NCBI GenBank assembly: GCA_004151065.3
Contig: NWUY0304610609.1
Coordinates: forward strand, 1 to 48,652
Length of the DNA: 48,652 nt
From: Larix sibirica
Taxonomy: Eukaryota > Streptophyta > Pinopsida > Pinales > Pinaceae
Direction of reading: 5' to 3'
Part shown: in pieces, positions 11,774-22,904 of the stretch
Numbering within the stretch: the first letter of the stretch is position 1
How the letters are laid out: each line of letters starts with the position of its first letter
Notes under the pieces: model-generated
The model's input: the letters and a program-made list of their open reading frames with translations, nothing else
Databases searched by the model: none
Told to the model about the DNA's origin: nothing
Position numbers and translations under genes: made by a program

Positions 11774-11785
11774 TGGTATAAAAGC
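11774..11785 (+). other. primer-binding-site-like sequence of a Ty3/gypsy element
   Basis: TGGTATAAAAGC matches 10 of 12 positions of TGGTATCAGAGC, the sequence complementary to the 3' end of initiator methionine tRNA used by many plant LTR retrotransposons. Its place, 184 bases before the first gag-like codon and downstream of LTR-like DNA, is as expected. The call depends on that context, because 10 of 12 alone is weak. Confidence 0.45.
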
Positions 11786-11957
11786 GTAGTTACTAACTTT
11801 GGGAGCCAGTTACCTGTGAATGATGACTACACTGATAAAGTTGCTAGAAAATGGAGAGTGAATTCCCTTAAACCCTTAATGTGGTACTAGATGAGGAATA
11901 AAACCAAATCAAGACTAGATCATGGGTGATAAAACAAAGACCAATGATACTTAACAT

Positions 11958-12600
11958 ATGATAACCCATCTGGAGAACCAAATGGCTCAAATGGTCGTCA
12001 AGATGTCAAAGATGGTTCAAGGAATAACTAACATGAACCTAACTGTAACTAACTTGGTTACCACTTTGGTACAATAAAATAAGAAGAATAAAAATAAGCT
12101 TCAAGAAGAAAGTTCCAGTTTCAAAGAATAAGATGGAGATTAGAAAGTACCTAAGATGGATAAACCAGAGAAAGAGATAGGCAAATGCAGCAAGACTCAT
12201 GCACCATCCAAAGTAGAGGCAAAGATTGGCATCAAGCTATATGCAGGTGAGGTAGATGCCTCGAAGTTGACTCAATGGTTGCAACAACTAGAAGTTTCTT
12301 TTAGCGTGCATGAGGTTAGTGGAGCACATAGAATCTCTTTTGCTCGCTTGAAGTTAGAAAGTCGTGCTTTTACATGGTGGAAAGTGATGCCATTGCCAGA
12401 AGAATAGGCAATGAACCACCAGTGACAAATTGGGAAGTGTTTAAGAAAATGATTAACTCTAAATTCTATCCTATTGGTTATGTGGAGGAACAAAAGAGAA
12501 GTTGGTTTTACCTTAGACAGATACAAGGACAGACGGTGTAGGAATTCACCATAGATTTCGAAAAGAGAGCAATCCAGTTAGGGATATCTCTTAAGAGTCT
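11958..12600 (+). pseudogene. Ty3/gypsy retrotransposon gag fragment
   Basis: Gag forms the particle that packages retrotransposon RNA. The frame opens with a Met/Gln/Val-rich helical stretch (ENQMAQMVVKMSKMVQG), then a Lys-rich linker, then the retrotransposon gag core: IGIKLYAGEVDASKLTQWL, HRISFARLKLESRAFTWW, VTNWEVFKKMINSKFYP and EEQKRSWFYLRQIQGQTV, ending at AIQLGISLKS. The frame has two stops in the linker, shifts near 12385-12395, and is cut by a TAG at 12539. There is no zinc knuckle, protease or reverse transcriptase downstream, so it is truncated. Integrase of a gypsy element lies at 29.5-30.2 kb on the other strand and need not be the same insertion. Confidence 0.9.
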
Positions 12601-13400
12601 TGTTACCACTAGAACATGCAAGGCGTTGGAGATAAGGTAATCTCATCACACATATTTATGTGTAATCTTTCATTGAGGTTGCTTTTGATACATGTTCACA
12701 TTCCCCGAGACATATTTGCATATTTGGAGGCGTGATCATCTTAATGGGCAATTTTCACATCTCAAAAGGCATGTTCTACATATATAGAGACATGATAGGA
12801 TGTGTTGGCATTCTCTACATGGCATGATGGTGGAACGCCCTTCATAGAATGAGGATACATGGCTTGCAAAACCCCTCTACAAGGCTGATTACACAATTCT
12901 TCACGAGGCGTCCATCATATAATAGAGATTTTTTATGCATTTATTCCGACGAAGGAGGGCTCGACTAAAAGGAGAGGGTGTAAAATCATACTTTGTTGTG
13001 GCCACTCCTCATTCTAGCTCCCAAGTGGCACACATACTCATGAAATAATTATGAAAATAGTCTTGAAGCCCCATTATGTTGGGTGTGTTACCTCTAAAAC
13101 CCTCACCTCTGGAGAGAGCCCTAAAAGCTCAAGTGAGGCCTTGGAGGAACTAAGAGGGAGGCCACTGTCACCTCACCATCCTATTCTAAACTCTAGGCTG
13201 GCTCTCCCTAAGCACAAGGGGGGCTTCCCTAGGATAGGATTGCTGGAATTTTAGGCAATGGGTTACAAGGTGAATGAAGAGTAAATTCCTGCAAAAAGCT
13301 TATTAAGTAAAAAAAATGGATAAGTGGACCGGAGATTAGTGTCTTATCAATTTGGCAATGGAGTCAATTCAAAGCTAAATGGGGAGCTATCCTAATGAAG
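12601..13400. other. AT-rich non-coding sequence, possibly retroelement-derived
   Basis: Follows the gag break directly. Recurrent CATGTT, GGCATG and ACATAT words fall between 12680 and 12830. There are no codable domains. CpG is scarcer here than in the flanks, as expected for sequence that recently spent time in the nucleus. The identity is open. Confidence 0.3.
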
Positions 13401-13462
13401 GGTGATGATTATTGATGCTGAAGAGTACAAGCTACAACAAGCCATCACCTCGCTTAGGATCC

Positions 13463-13980
13463 CTTCCAGCTCCAGATCGAGTTACAGTTCCGGGTGCATC
13501 CCAACATGTGCTAGAACCAAGAGCATTCTTGTCAGATCGAGACCCACAGTCCATTCCCGTCCCAAATCCATAAACGGAACCCGCGAAAGCACAGGTAGAG
13601 ACTGCGATAGCAGCGGTTTAAACCATTGATCCAGTAGTCGCATCCCTCCCATTTTGAGAGCCATAGTCCATTCCAGATTCACCACCAGCAGCATCCTAGC
13701 CAGGACCAGCAACAGAGATAGTAGTCGCTGCAGTCGAAGTAATTTAACCATAAGCAACACCTCTAACAGTTGCATTTTATCGAGATCGGGTCCGGTTCCA
13801 GTAACGGAAGCAGAAGCATTTTACCTTGTTTACCTAAAACCAATAGTGAATGTGCCAGTTTATGGACCAAAACCAAAGCCATTCATTGAAGATCCCGTGC
13901 CTGTAGCTACGCTCCTAGTAATAGAGCGAGTTTACTCCTTCCCATATTATATATTGCCTTCCCATTATGTGGGGTTCTGA
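13463..13980 (+). repeat. family 1 island: Pro/Val/Ala-rich decayed reading frame
   Basis: From 13463 one frame reads LPAPDRVTVPGASQHVLEP, then FLSDRDPQSIPVPNP, and after stops TEPAKAQVETAIAAV, IDPVVASLP and PGPATEIVVAAVEV. A frame change near 13780-13790 leads to SGPVPVTEAEAFYLVYLKP, IVNVPVYGPKPKPFIEDPVP and VATLLVIERVY, ending in TGA near 13980. AGATCGAG words lie at 13474 and 13532. The DRD, DP and PVPV themes are shared with islands at 9.1, 18.8 and 43.5 kb. No known family recognised. Alternative: ancient 3n-periodic simple repeats that mimic coding sequence. Confidence 0.4.
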
Positions 13981-14216
13981 TCTGATCATCATGACTGAGT
14001 ATTCTCCCCTCCAAAGGTAATAATAAGAAAAGGCACCACCCCACCTCATTAAAGGTTACCTAAAGGTGGGAATTAGCCCTCTCCGTATAAGCCCATCCAT
14101 ATGGCACATGAGTAGGTTCCACTACCAATAGAGGATTAGTATGTTTCCACTATGATAACCATCATGAGATTCCACAACCCGCTGCATATGGGCAGCACTA
14201 TTAGAAGGTCCGTTAC

Positions 14217-14425
14217 TATACGATATCGCATATCTACGTCCTTTCCATGGCAAGTACGCAACATTCCACCTTCCTCCTGGTCACTAGGATAAACTTTCCC
14301 CCTTTTTCTAGATCTAGACATAAACCCATTGATATATGAGCTCGCATGGAGAAGTTGAACTTGCCCATAAATTCCACATACCTACTACACTTATGATTAT
14401 ATGATATCGCATATCTACGTCCTTG
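14217..14425 (+). repeat. GATATCGC-type short interspersed element, two copies
   Basis: GATATCGCATATCTACGTCC occurs perfectly twice, at about 14222-14241 and 14403-14422, each preceded by an ATAYGA-like word. Between them, CTCGCATGGAGAAGTTG (14341) recurs near 42079. This places the block in the same family as the dense cluster at 38-43 kb. GATAT-CGC-ATATC can fold as a 5-bp hairpin. Confidence 0.65.
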
Positions 14426-14884
14426 CCAAATCAACAATCAGTACCAGTCCAATCCATATTGGATGGTTTAATACCCCTAAGATTTGAAAATGGTACTAAT
14501 CTCCACTAATATTTCCAACAGCTTAAGTACACCACTTGGAATAGTGTTGTTGCCCCCATGTTATCCATGTTAGTTTGGTTGGGACATATATACAGAATAT
14601 AGTAGTTCTCCCCTTAGCAATCCATTTCCAAATACTTCCGCATTTGGCATTTGTCCCGCTCCGCTCCTCATTTTTATGGATCCGATGAATCAATCTCCTA
14701 ACTTATATGGTAAAGCAAATGGAGATTCTTCTTTATGAACCTGGCCATTTTCGGAGGTTTGCCTATGAGGAGAGGCAGGATGAGGAGAGGCAGGATATGC
14801 CGTCGATTGAGGCTCGACCAAACTAAGCATATTAACGAATGCATTGAGGAATGATTCGGTTCAAAACGAATGCGGCCCAAAGGA

Positions 14885-15170
14885 GCGGTCCGAATGCTAA
14901 GTCCGTAGTAGCTATCTTCAGGTTCCTACGTGTGTCCAGCAGTAAGTTCGTGAGAGTTATGTGCGTTCAGAATGAAAAATATACGGAGATCACATAAGAG
15001 GGATTCAGGTTCCCGCGTGCCCAGGTCCAGGTAAGGCTGCATGAGTCCGTGGGTAGTATCCATCTGGTGTTACCAGCATGAGAGTCCGTGTGGGTGGCCA
15101 TATTCCCCTATATGTTACACTATGATGAGGTAGGTCCGAGTTGTGTTACCAGCATATGAGTCCTGCCTGT
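14885..15170 (+). repeat. short direct repeats with GTGTTACCAGCAT and GAGTCCGTG
   Basis: GTGTTACCAGCATGAGAGTCC (about 15068) and GTGTTACCAGCATATGAGTCC (about 15143) are near-identical. GAGTCCGTG also occurs near 15043 and 15084. Related GAGTCCGTATGA words occur again near 40275. No open frame. Confidence 0.5.
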
Positions 15171-15180
15171 TAAATAGGGT

Positions 15181-17085
15181 ATGCATTTAGCACCCCATTC
15201 CCAAGACCTCCTCTATAGTGTGGTCCGGGCCTATTGATCAAGACCTATTCATTTAGTAGTGGGACCTTATCTTATAAAAACCTTCGCTTCCAAATGAGAA
15301 GGGTTTTGGAAATATGTCCCATCCCATAGGAGAGATGAGGAGAATATTTTAATTGGGGGTACTACAGTGGATTTTTTTCATATAAACTAGACCCTATCCC
15401 GTTAGGGAGACCGGCTCGTATCCTCGCCCCTTTAAGAGCGTTTCTCTCTGTGGATGTTGAGAATCCTCTATGAACTTTACTAAATAGAGAAGAGCTCTGG
15501 TTTGGCCCAGGAAATCATTATATTGGCTCTCCGGAATTCATACTATGGTGTTGGCTATCCGGGATTACCCAGGTGCTATACCCAGTTTTGCTCTAAGGCA
15601 GCGTTGCTGCTTTTAGAGTTAGTGAGTTAGGCGAGATAGAAAAGCAAGTTGATTTTCTAATTTTAGGGGGGTTTTATTTGACATGGGGTGATCAATTTTT
15701 CCGCTTTGATTAAACCTGTCATATAGGGTTACTTTGCTGCTTTGAGGAGCGAGATGGTGGCTGCTGCTAGGTGCTACAAAAAAACCAGGATAAAGGGAAT
15801 TATGGCTCCCTGCATGCTGGGCAGGTCAGGTGTGCAGGTGTAGTGTGATAACCTCGAGAGAAAGGCACACCACAGGTCTCATTGCGAGAGGGGCGCACCA
15901 GAGGAGGAATACTACCACGCTGCTTCAAGTTTCTCTCTGCCAGTATTACTTAGTGCCTGGGTTGTTCTCCCGATGCTAAAGTTTATGCCACCCTAGTAGC
16001 TACCTCCCTAGTTTCTTTGGGTTGCCAGGACAATAAGTTTAGTTTTTATAACATTACCAAATATATTCCCCCTCGTACCTTGGCCTTCATTCGCCCCCTT
16101 TTATTAATAACACTTAACTTTTAAGGGTCCGAGGCATCATTACTACGCGGGGACTCAAAGTAACTTTTCATTAGTGAAAATAATCAGTTCAGAAAGGTTA
16201 CCTATTTACGAATTCTATGATTGATTGGCGGGATTGAATCACTTGCTTTGAGGTTGAGCGCCTTTATGCTGCTACTATAACAGGTTGCAAGAGGAGCATA
16301 GAGCCCTAGGGAAGAGGGGATAGGTTGAGCCATTCACGCTAGTCAGGTTGGTTCTTTAATGTAGGTACGGTAGTCTCTTTCATGCAGGCAGATCAGGGAG
16401 GGCCAGTTTAAGGTGCACCCACCCTAGCTCCTCCAAAAAGTCCATGTGAGAGTGAGAGGAGTCCTCTTTATAAACTACATGGCCGAGAGATGTACCCCTG
16501 GTTTCAATACTTACCCGAGATAAGGCCTTACTTACTAACGAGAGAAAAGAGAAGGAACCTATTTAGCCACCGAATGATAAGAGGGAAGTACCCCATACCC
16601 GGGACGGCACTATGCGCAGTGAACCATGGGTGCATGGGACCATGGCTATGTAAGTGAATGAATGGCTTCTTTGTGTTAACCTTCTCTGTGTGCTGCTGTA
16701 CCCCATAATAAACTTAACTTACGGAAACATAGTTCCTACCTGTGCTGGTGGAATAACGAAACATAGTGTCTGCCCCGGGGGTGTGTGGAGCAATTAAAGC
16801 AATCCGATTAATCCTAGCGGGAGCCCTCGATCCCGAGCAAGACAAAGTAAGTCTAAGCAAGGAAGCTCTTCCAGCATCCAAACCATCTAAGTAATTCCAG
16901 CCTACGCATCCCCCAATGACCTGAGCAATCGTCTAAAGCTAGCAAGCATACATCGTTAAAGCAAAAGTGTGAAACGTTTTCAAATGCCATTATTCGTGTC
17001 TGTAGCGTAACTTTGTGGGTTCCAATGAGTAATCCACCCTTGAACTAGCAAATTGACCCTATCTAAAGGGTTATCCTATATTTCT
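15181..17085. other. non-coding, nothing recognised
   Basis: No frame above noise, no tRNA-like T-arm and no rRNA-like block. The base composition is typical of the mixed, non-AT-rich part of the window. Confidence 0.4.
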
Positions 17086-17167
17086 TCCCTTCAAAGAGCA
17101 TAGCTCAGGTAAGGGTCCTGAAAGAGCTACTATTTTTTTCCCTCAAAGAGCATAGCTCAGGTAAGGG
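17086..17167 (+). repeat. 30-bp direct repeat, two copies
   Basis: CCCTTCAAAGAGCATAGCTC with AGGTAAGGG at 17086-17115 is repeated at 17139-17167 with one base missing. The spacer is 23 bases. Confidence 0.85.
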
Positions 17168-17626
17168 ATTAAATTCTATTTATTCCCCTCATTCATTTGA
17201 GGATTTTATTTTGTCGTTACTAATGATATTTTCACTTTTTAACATGCTCGTAAGTAATATGCTTTTCAGTAGGCATGAATGCCAGTAGTACCTAGTTCGT
17301 AGCCTGGAAGGTGGTCTGCCTAGCCTGTAGCATGGATGGTAGGTGGCACCCAATTCTATTTTCGAATGGAGACCACACTACTACTGCTTTAACTCCATGG
17401 ATAACTGTTGTTTAAAGTGCCTAAGCTAATGAAGGAGACTCCTGACTTGATCATTCTCGGGACTTAGCTAGGGCGGCTTTACTCGGAGGCTGCGGATGTA
17501 GAGAGGAAAAGTTAGTAGATATGCGATTGTCATAGAAGACATCACCTTACATTGAGTAGTAGTAGTGCATCACACCTGGGAACTTGGAGCAACAACTGGC
17601 ATAGCTTCTTCGCTGGAGCTCTTATT

Positions 17627-17699
17627 CGTTGTGTCCGAGAGCCTATCGCAAAGGAAGGAAGGTTCGTCGTTGTGTGTCCGAGCCTATCGCAAAGGAAGG
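17627..17699 (+). repeat. 32-bp direct repeat, two copies
   Basis: CGTTGTGTCCGAGAGCCTAT followed by CGCAAAGGAAGG at 17627-17658 recurs at 17668-17699, with a GT gained and an AG lost. The two small slippages are typical of replication-linked duplication. Confidence 0.85.
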
Positions 17700-18190
17700 G
17701 GAGCCTTTCTCCTCACTAATTAACTAAACTAATTAACTAATTGTAAATTACACTTTTGCAATAGCTTCTAATTTATAACTCAGGAAGGGGACTTATTCTC
17801 TATCAACTCTATGGCCTAGCAGGAAGGAGACAACACTACGGCTTTAACTACTCCATGAAGGAGACCTAAGGTGCACAGGCGGTGCTCATTATTAGAACTA
17901 GTGCACTAGAGAAGACTCTCTTTTTATTGATGACCTTTGTTTTGAGATAGAAGAGACTCAGGCTTGAACGGAACACTCTACTCTTTTGAGCGGATGTAGA
18001 GATGGAATTATAGATGGATTTATCACATCGGACTAACGACATGGCAAGGACGTATAGATGCACCATACCACTCCACGAACACAACAACGACAAGAAAGAA
18101 GAACCCAGCCAGAGAGAAAGCAAGCAAAGTAGAGAGAGCAAGCAGCAAGCAGAAGCAGCAATTAGTTGGCTCAATGGGGATTGCACTACG

Positions 18191-18218
18191 GCTAATTAGA
18201 ACTAGCTAATTAGAACTA
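18191..18218 (+). repeat. 14-bp tandem repeat, two perfect units
   Basis: GCTAATTAGAACTA is repeated exactly, head to tail, followed by a partial third unit (G-T). A related CTAATTAACTA tandem lies near 17717-17745. Confidence 0.85.
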
Positions 18219-18639
18219 GTTGAAAGAGTTAGTTAATGGATGAGATTTGGAATAGTTCTTATTTCATTTATTTTGGAACTAAACGACAATACATTATAGC
18301 TTCTTAGCTAGAGCTCAGGAAAAAAACACAATTGGTGTTGTTTGGTGTACCACCTCTAAAAAGAAAAGCAAAATTTAAGGGACTTGCATACTCTTCGAAA
18401 ACTAAAGCTTTCGGATTTCAAGCTAGATAGAACTTCTTCTAAGGTTCAACGTAGAGATGCGATAATCGTATATTGCTTATCGATCTCTTGTTACACCTGA
18501 CTAGAGCTTTTTTATTTATAGTACTGCCTTACTATTATACTTTGGAGGTTTTGGAGTTCCAACGACTCTTGCCTGGACCAAACCCAACCAGGGCAGGTAA
18601 GGGTGAACCTGTTTATCGAGATAACTACCCGTCCCTCCA

Positions 18640-18981
18640 GCCCCAGTTTCCCTAGTTTATCCTTATTCCTCACCAGCAAGAGTAAAGGCAGGCGCATAGC
18701 TGGGACCATCACCACCACCTCCAGCATCTCCGATAGTTATAGCTTATTCCCCAGCCAGTTTACCTGTTCCAACACTACCACTTATCCTTCTGGTTCAAGA
18801 GCCATAGATATTTAAGGTTCCACCAACAAGGGCAAAGGCTTCTTCGGTAGCAAAGGTAATATGGGCAGCACCCGTTTTAGATCGAGATCAAGTAGCAGAG
18901 ACAAAGGCAGAGGCACGACCAGCAATTGAAGTAGATCTACTCGCATCCAAGCGAGTATCTTTTCCATTTCGAAAGCCATAA
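18640..18981 (+). repeat. family 1 island: Pro/Ser/Val-rich decayed reading frame
   Basis: One plus frame runs through with two internal TAG codons and ends at TAA 18979. It reads SLVYPYSSPARVKAGA, LGPSPPPPASPIVIAYSPAS, LPVPTLPLILLVQEP, VPPTRAKASSVAKVIWAAPV and LDRDQVAETKAEARP, then AIEVDLLASKRVSFPFRKP. The LDRDxV and EVD motifs recur in other islands. Composition is proline-rich and hydrophobic, with no domain recognised. The stop pattern (two or three in about 110 codons) is lower than random for this DNA. Confidence 0.4.
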
Positions 18982-19025
18982 CCTTTAGTGGGGGCATAGG
19001 CTTCTTTTTATAAGTAAAGGCATAA

Positions 19026-19313
19026 GCACCACCAGCAGTTTATCTTGTTGATCCAGCATATGCACGTGTTTATAAAAGTTATGTTCCGAAAAGAGCTTAT
19101 TTTCCTTTATTACCCAGTAGTGCAGTTCTGTCGTAAGCTAAAGTTGCTATCACACTAGTTTCGACATTAAAACGTGTTCCTATAAGTCAAGTTCCAGCAA
19201 TAGGCAAGGGGTTATGTGCATTAATATCTGCTCCTCAAAGTGATGTTCCGCCATTTAGTGTTGTTCCAATAATTTATGATTCGGTATCGGACATCAACGC
19301 CTATCAGTGTTAA
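19026..19313 (+). repeat. family 1 island, second segment
   Basis: A 95-codon frame with a single TAA at 19134, starting APPAVYLVDPAYARVYKSYV and ending SQVPAIG, then DVPPFSVVPIIYDSVSD, with a terminal TAA at 19311. The VDPAxAxVY pattern matches VDPGTAAQVYSVGPAVA at 22.8 kb. It sits 45 bases after the previous segment in another frame, so the two may be one decayed unit. Confidence 0.4.
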
Positions 19314-19920
19314 TTCATTGCCAATCGTTGTTGATGGTTATGGGGCTGAAACTTTATATGTTTTACTGGATAAAGTTTACTAACTTTATATCCATTCTTG
19401 CGCGAGCGTATGCGATTCGTCACGTCAGATTAGATTCATTATCTATGATTTAGTTACCAGTTATCTATTATTATATATACCTAATGGATTAAAGGACTAC
19501 GGGAGCCTACACTAGTCCCCTTCTTATCATATCTGTATGCGACCGAATGGGATCTGTTGTTCTCGGCTACTTTAAGGAAGGCCAAAGAATAAGTAGGATG
19601 AGCCTCTTTAGTATAAAAGTGAGGAGGGCCAAATATGACTAACTTACTTTTATGCCTGCGCTAATAGCTCTCTAACTGGGATGGATCCTGCCCGTGTGCT
19701 TGGTTGGCTGGCTTGGCAAAACCAGTGGCTATAACGTGTGGCGAAACAATGGCTAGAAGATTGAAACAACGACGAAGTCAGCTGACCGGTACAACTAAGG
19801 AAGCTGCTTGATGAACTAGGCTACAATGGCTAGACGTGTGGATTTACATTAGGCTTGACGAACGAAAGAAATCGAAGAAGCTGGTGTCGAATGGAACCTG
19901 ATGCAGTTCACTGAAAACCC
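19314..19920. other. non-coding, nothing recognised
   Basis: No gene, RNA or clear repeat. Confidence 0.4.
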
Positions 19921-21065
19921 CCAGTAACCTTCAGCCTTTCACCTCTCACCTTTTGTCCTTAACCGGAAGCCTGTAACCTTAAACCTAAAATCTTTCAACT
20001 TTCAACAGAAGCCTTTCAACTTTAGCCCTGCCCACCAAGCTCCACGCCACCTACATCTATATAGCACTAGACCTGAACTACAAAGGGAGGGGATATAGTA
20101 GTACACAGAAGAGGCCTAGACATAGTAGACCCAAGCCCAACAAGTACAACACGGCTAGAACTAAATGAAAAAAAAACTATGACAGCGAATACACCAATCA
20201 TCACACCCAGCGGGGCATTCACCGAAAGCAGTTTCACTTTTCTACGCCTTCTCTCTTTTTTATTTATGCTCGCCTGCTGATAAAAACCTTTACCAATGAT
20301 GAATGATGCTTACTTACGTTGATATGCAATTCGAAGAGCATAGTGCCACTAATGATGTGATGGTGCAACATGAAAAGTCGCTTAGCTTATTGTTGGATAA
20401 TTACGTATTATATAATACAAAAGAGAATTATGCTTTTGTTACTTGCTTCGTTCATTACTGGCTGGATTGTTGAAGAAAAAGGCCGGTCGCAGACACAGGC
20501 TTATGGCTTCTTCGAACATAGAACCCCGACGAAAAAAGAGAGGCTTACAGGCATGTTACCGGGAAGGGAAGGAGGAAGGAATCCTTTTACCTTTCAGATG
20601 CCATTAGACGTACACCAGTCGATATAAAGCATGCTTTGTTACTTAGACCCTACCTTCAGCCTTAGTCTTTCACCTCACCGTAAGCCTAACCAGGTCCGAA
20701 ACAACCCGGCTTTAAGCCTTTACCCAGTAGACATTAACTAGAAGCCTGTACCCTTGGAACCTTTCTTTATTCTGACAGAAGCCTTTCATCTTGAACCTTA
20801 AACCTTAGGCCTTATTAAACCTTTCAACTTTAGCCTCTCACACCGAACCTTCAGTAATTTACCCTTTTGCCAGTAACCTTTTGCCAGAAGCCTTTAACCT
20901 TATAACCTATCAGCAGAAGAAGCCTTTAACCCCTTAAGACAAGTCCCACGGATACAGCCTATATATTTGAACCTTTTGCCAGAACCCTTTCTCCAGGAAC
21001 CGTAGGCCCTTACCCCTTTTTGCTAGAACCCTGTAACCTATTAAACTCTCACCTTTAGTCTCATA
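19921..21065 (+). repeat. degenerate CCTTTAACC-type repeat, two clusters
   Basis: Clusters at 19921-20030 and 20645-21065 consist largely of variants of GAAGCCTTTAACCTT and CTTTTGCCAGAAGCC, for example AACCTTTTGCCAG near 20876 and 20970. The strand is strongly pyrimidine-biased (C plus T). Unit length varies around 12-16 bases. The intervening 600 bases lack the motif. A frame at 20370-20627 has no family features. Confidence 0.6.
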
Positions 21066-21980
21066 AACAGACAAAGAAAGCCCAACTTTTGCAAGGAGCC
21101 TTTAGTATTCTTTTGTAAGAACCCTTCAACTATGGAAAGGCTATACCTTCCTCTTCGCTTTAGCTCAGCTAAGTAAGCTTTCTTTTTTCTCTTTCTTTTT
21201 ATTTCTAATAATAATGGACATAACTGGAAGTCTTTAGTGCTCGGTAGTACGACTTGAACTCTATGGCCTTATGGAGATGGCAGTCTTCTATAAGGCAAAG
21301 ACTAAGCTCTTTTATCTTAAGGCTTATTGATGGGCGTTGAAGGCATTCTCTATAGGATAGTACCTTACTCGTAAGACGGAGGCAAGACCTTGTAGTCTCT
21401 CTAAGACCTTAGGGCATGTTACTAAGACTGAAGCTATTACTGTAGGAAAGTTACCTTAGGGCCTTACTCGGAAGCTACGTCGAAGCTACGTCTATCTTTA
21501 GCCTTAACATTTTATTCCCAGTGCCCCATACATTCAAACTGAGAATGGGAACACTGAATGAATAGGAATTCTAGCTAGAATTAGTTATTTGCTGTAGGCT
21601 CAGAAGTTGCTCTTTCTTTATTTTCGTTGCATTCAAATATCAGAAGATCAATATCAATAGACAATATTCTCTAGATCTCGAAAAAGAAATAAATCTAGAT
21701 CTAAACAAAGAAATATCTACATTTCTATACAAGAATAATATGATATACATCTCTATACAGACATATATATATATACAATTCTATCTATTGCTTACATTTA
21801 CGAATTATAAGATTTTTCAATTCTATTTACTTGTTTTTATAATAACAAGGCATAAAGATCACACTAGTCAACTGATTACTCCTTTGACGGGATGCTTTGA
21901 CATTTGAAAGCCCTCAAATAGCTTAATCTTCCAAAAGTGAAAATAGAGTATTCCCAGATAGTATTTATTGAAGAAGCACG
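21066..21980. other. non-coding; AT-rich tract with CTATACA words
   Basis: No gene recognised. Near 21665-21790 there are repeated TCTAGATCT and ATCTCTATACA words and a short (TA)n run. Confidence 0.4.
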
Positions 21981-21984
21981 ACTC

Positions 21985-22140
21985 CCTACGAGTACCCAGC
22001 TTAAGTAGGAGCATGCTAACGAGTGAGAGATATAGATCGGTCCACATAAGCACCATAAGTAGATTAAGTAGTGATTGATGGAGGAGCAGGAGTCTAAGCA
22101 TAGGTATCATTAGCCCCTTCTAGTAGATCGAGAGGGATAA
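21985..22140 (-). repeat. family 1 island, minus strand, short
   Basis: On the minus strand, a GATCTACTAG-flanked frame reads IIPLDLLEGANDTYA, stop, TPAPPSITT, stop, STYGAYVDRSISHSL. The plus strand carries AGATCGAG at 22124. The APP, AYVDR and stop-per-10-codon pattern fits the other islands. Short, so the call is tentative. Confidence 0.3.
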
Positions 22141-22757
22141 TGCCAGGATCATTACCTATAAATCTTTGAGTCACAAGCAAATTTGAGGAGTTTATTAATA
22201 TACCAAGAAATAAACCAAAGAAATAAGGAGTCCTAAGAGTCTTCCTTTCCTCATCCTATTGGTGGAGATGTTAAATATCCACTTAGACCTCACGCAGGAG
22301 AAATTCCCCCCATTAGTACGCCATGCTATAAAGCGATATTTGAAAGCCAATACACCATGTTCCTACCTTCCTCTGCCTAACTTTAACTAATAAACAAGAG
22401 TGCATCATAGAATAATAGATTCAGACATCTCTCTAAGGGATCTCATTAAAACCAACCAATCCTATACCATGATACCATGCATCATCAGAACAACTAGCAT
22501 GCATCGTATTATTTTGAGATCATGCATTTCTCTCTCTACAGGAAGAGAGCCAGATATCATTCTGAATACACAGAGGTATACAACATCTCTGACAGAGTCA
22601 ATCTATTAAACCATCAACAGAGTAATCAATCTCTGACAACTGATCAAATAAATGGTTGAAGAACCTGCAGTAGGGATGCTGTCCTTTATCTAATAAATAA
22701 TATAAACCTACGGCGGATGAAACGCTTTATCCTGAACCAATTGACCCAGCAGCATAA

Positions 22758-22904
22758 GCAGCAAAGACAAAAGAAGTAGAGTCTGTTGATTACGCAGTTC
22801 CATATCTTCCAGTAGATCCAGGTACAGCAGCACAAGTATATTCTGTTGGTCCAGCAGTTGCTTAAGCTGTTTATTCTGTTGTACCAGTTACAGTAACTTC
22901 TTAA
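22758..22904 (+). repeat. family 1 island: VDP-type decayed frame
   Basis: The frame reads AAKTKEVESVDYAVPYLP, then VDPGTAAQVYSVGPAVA, a TAA at 22863, then AVYSVVPVTVTS and a TAA at 22902. The DNA is built on GCAGTTCCA, CCAGTAGATCC and GTTGGTCCAG words. This is the clearest short example of the shared VDP/VY/VP pattern. Confidence 0.45.
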
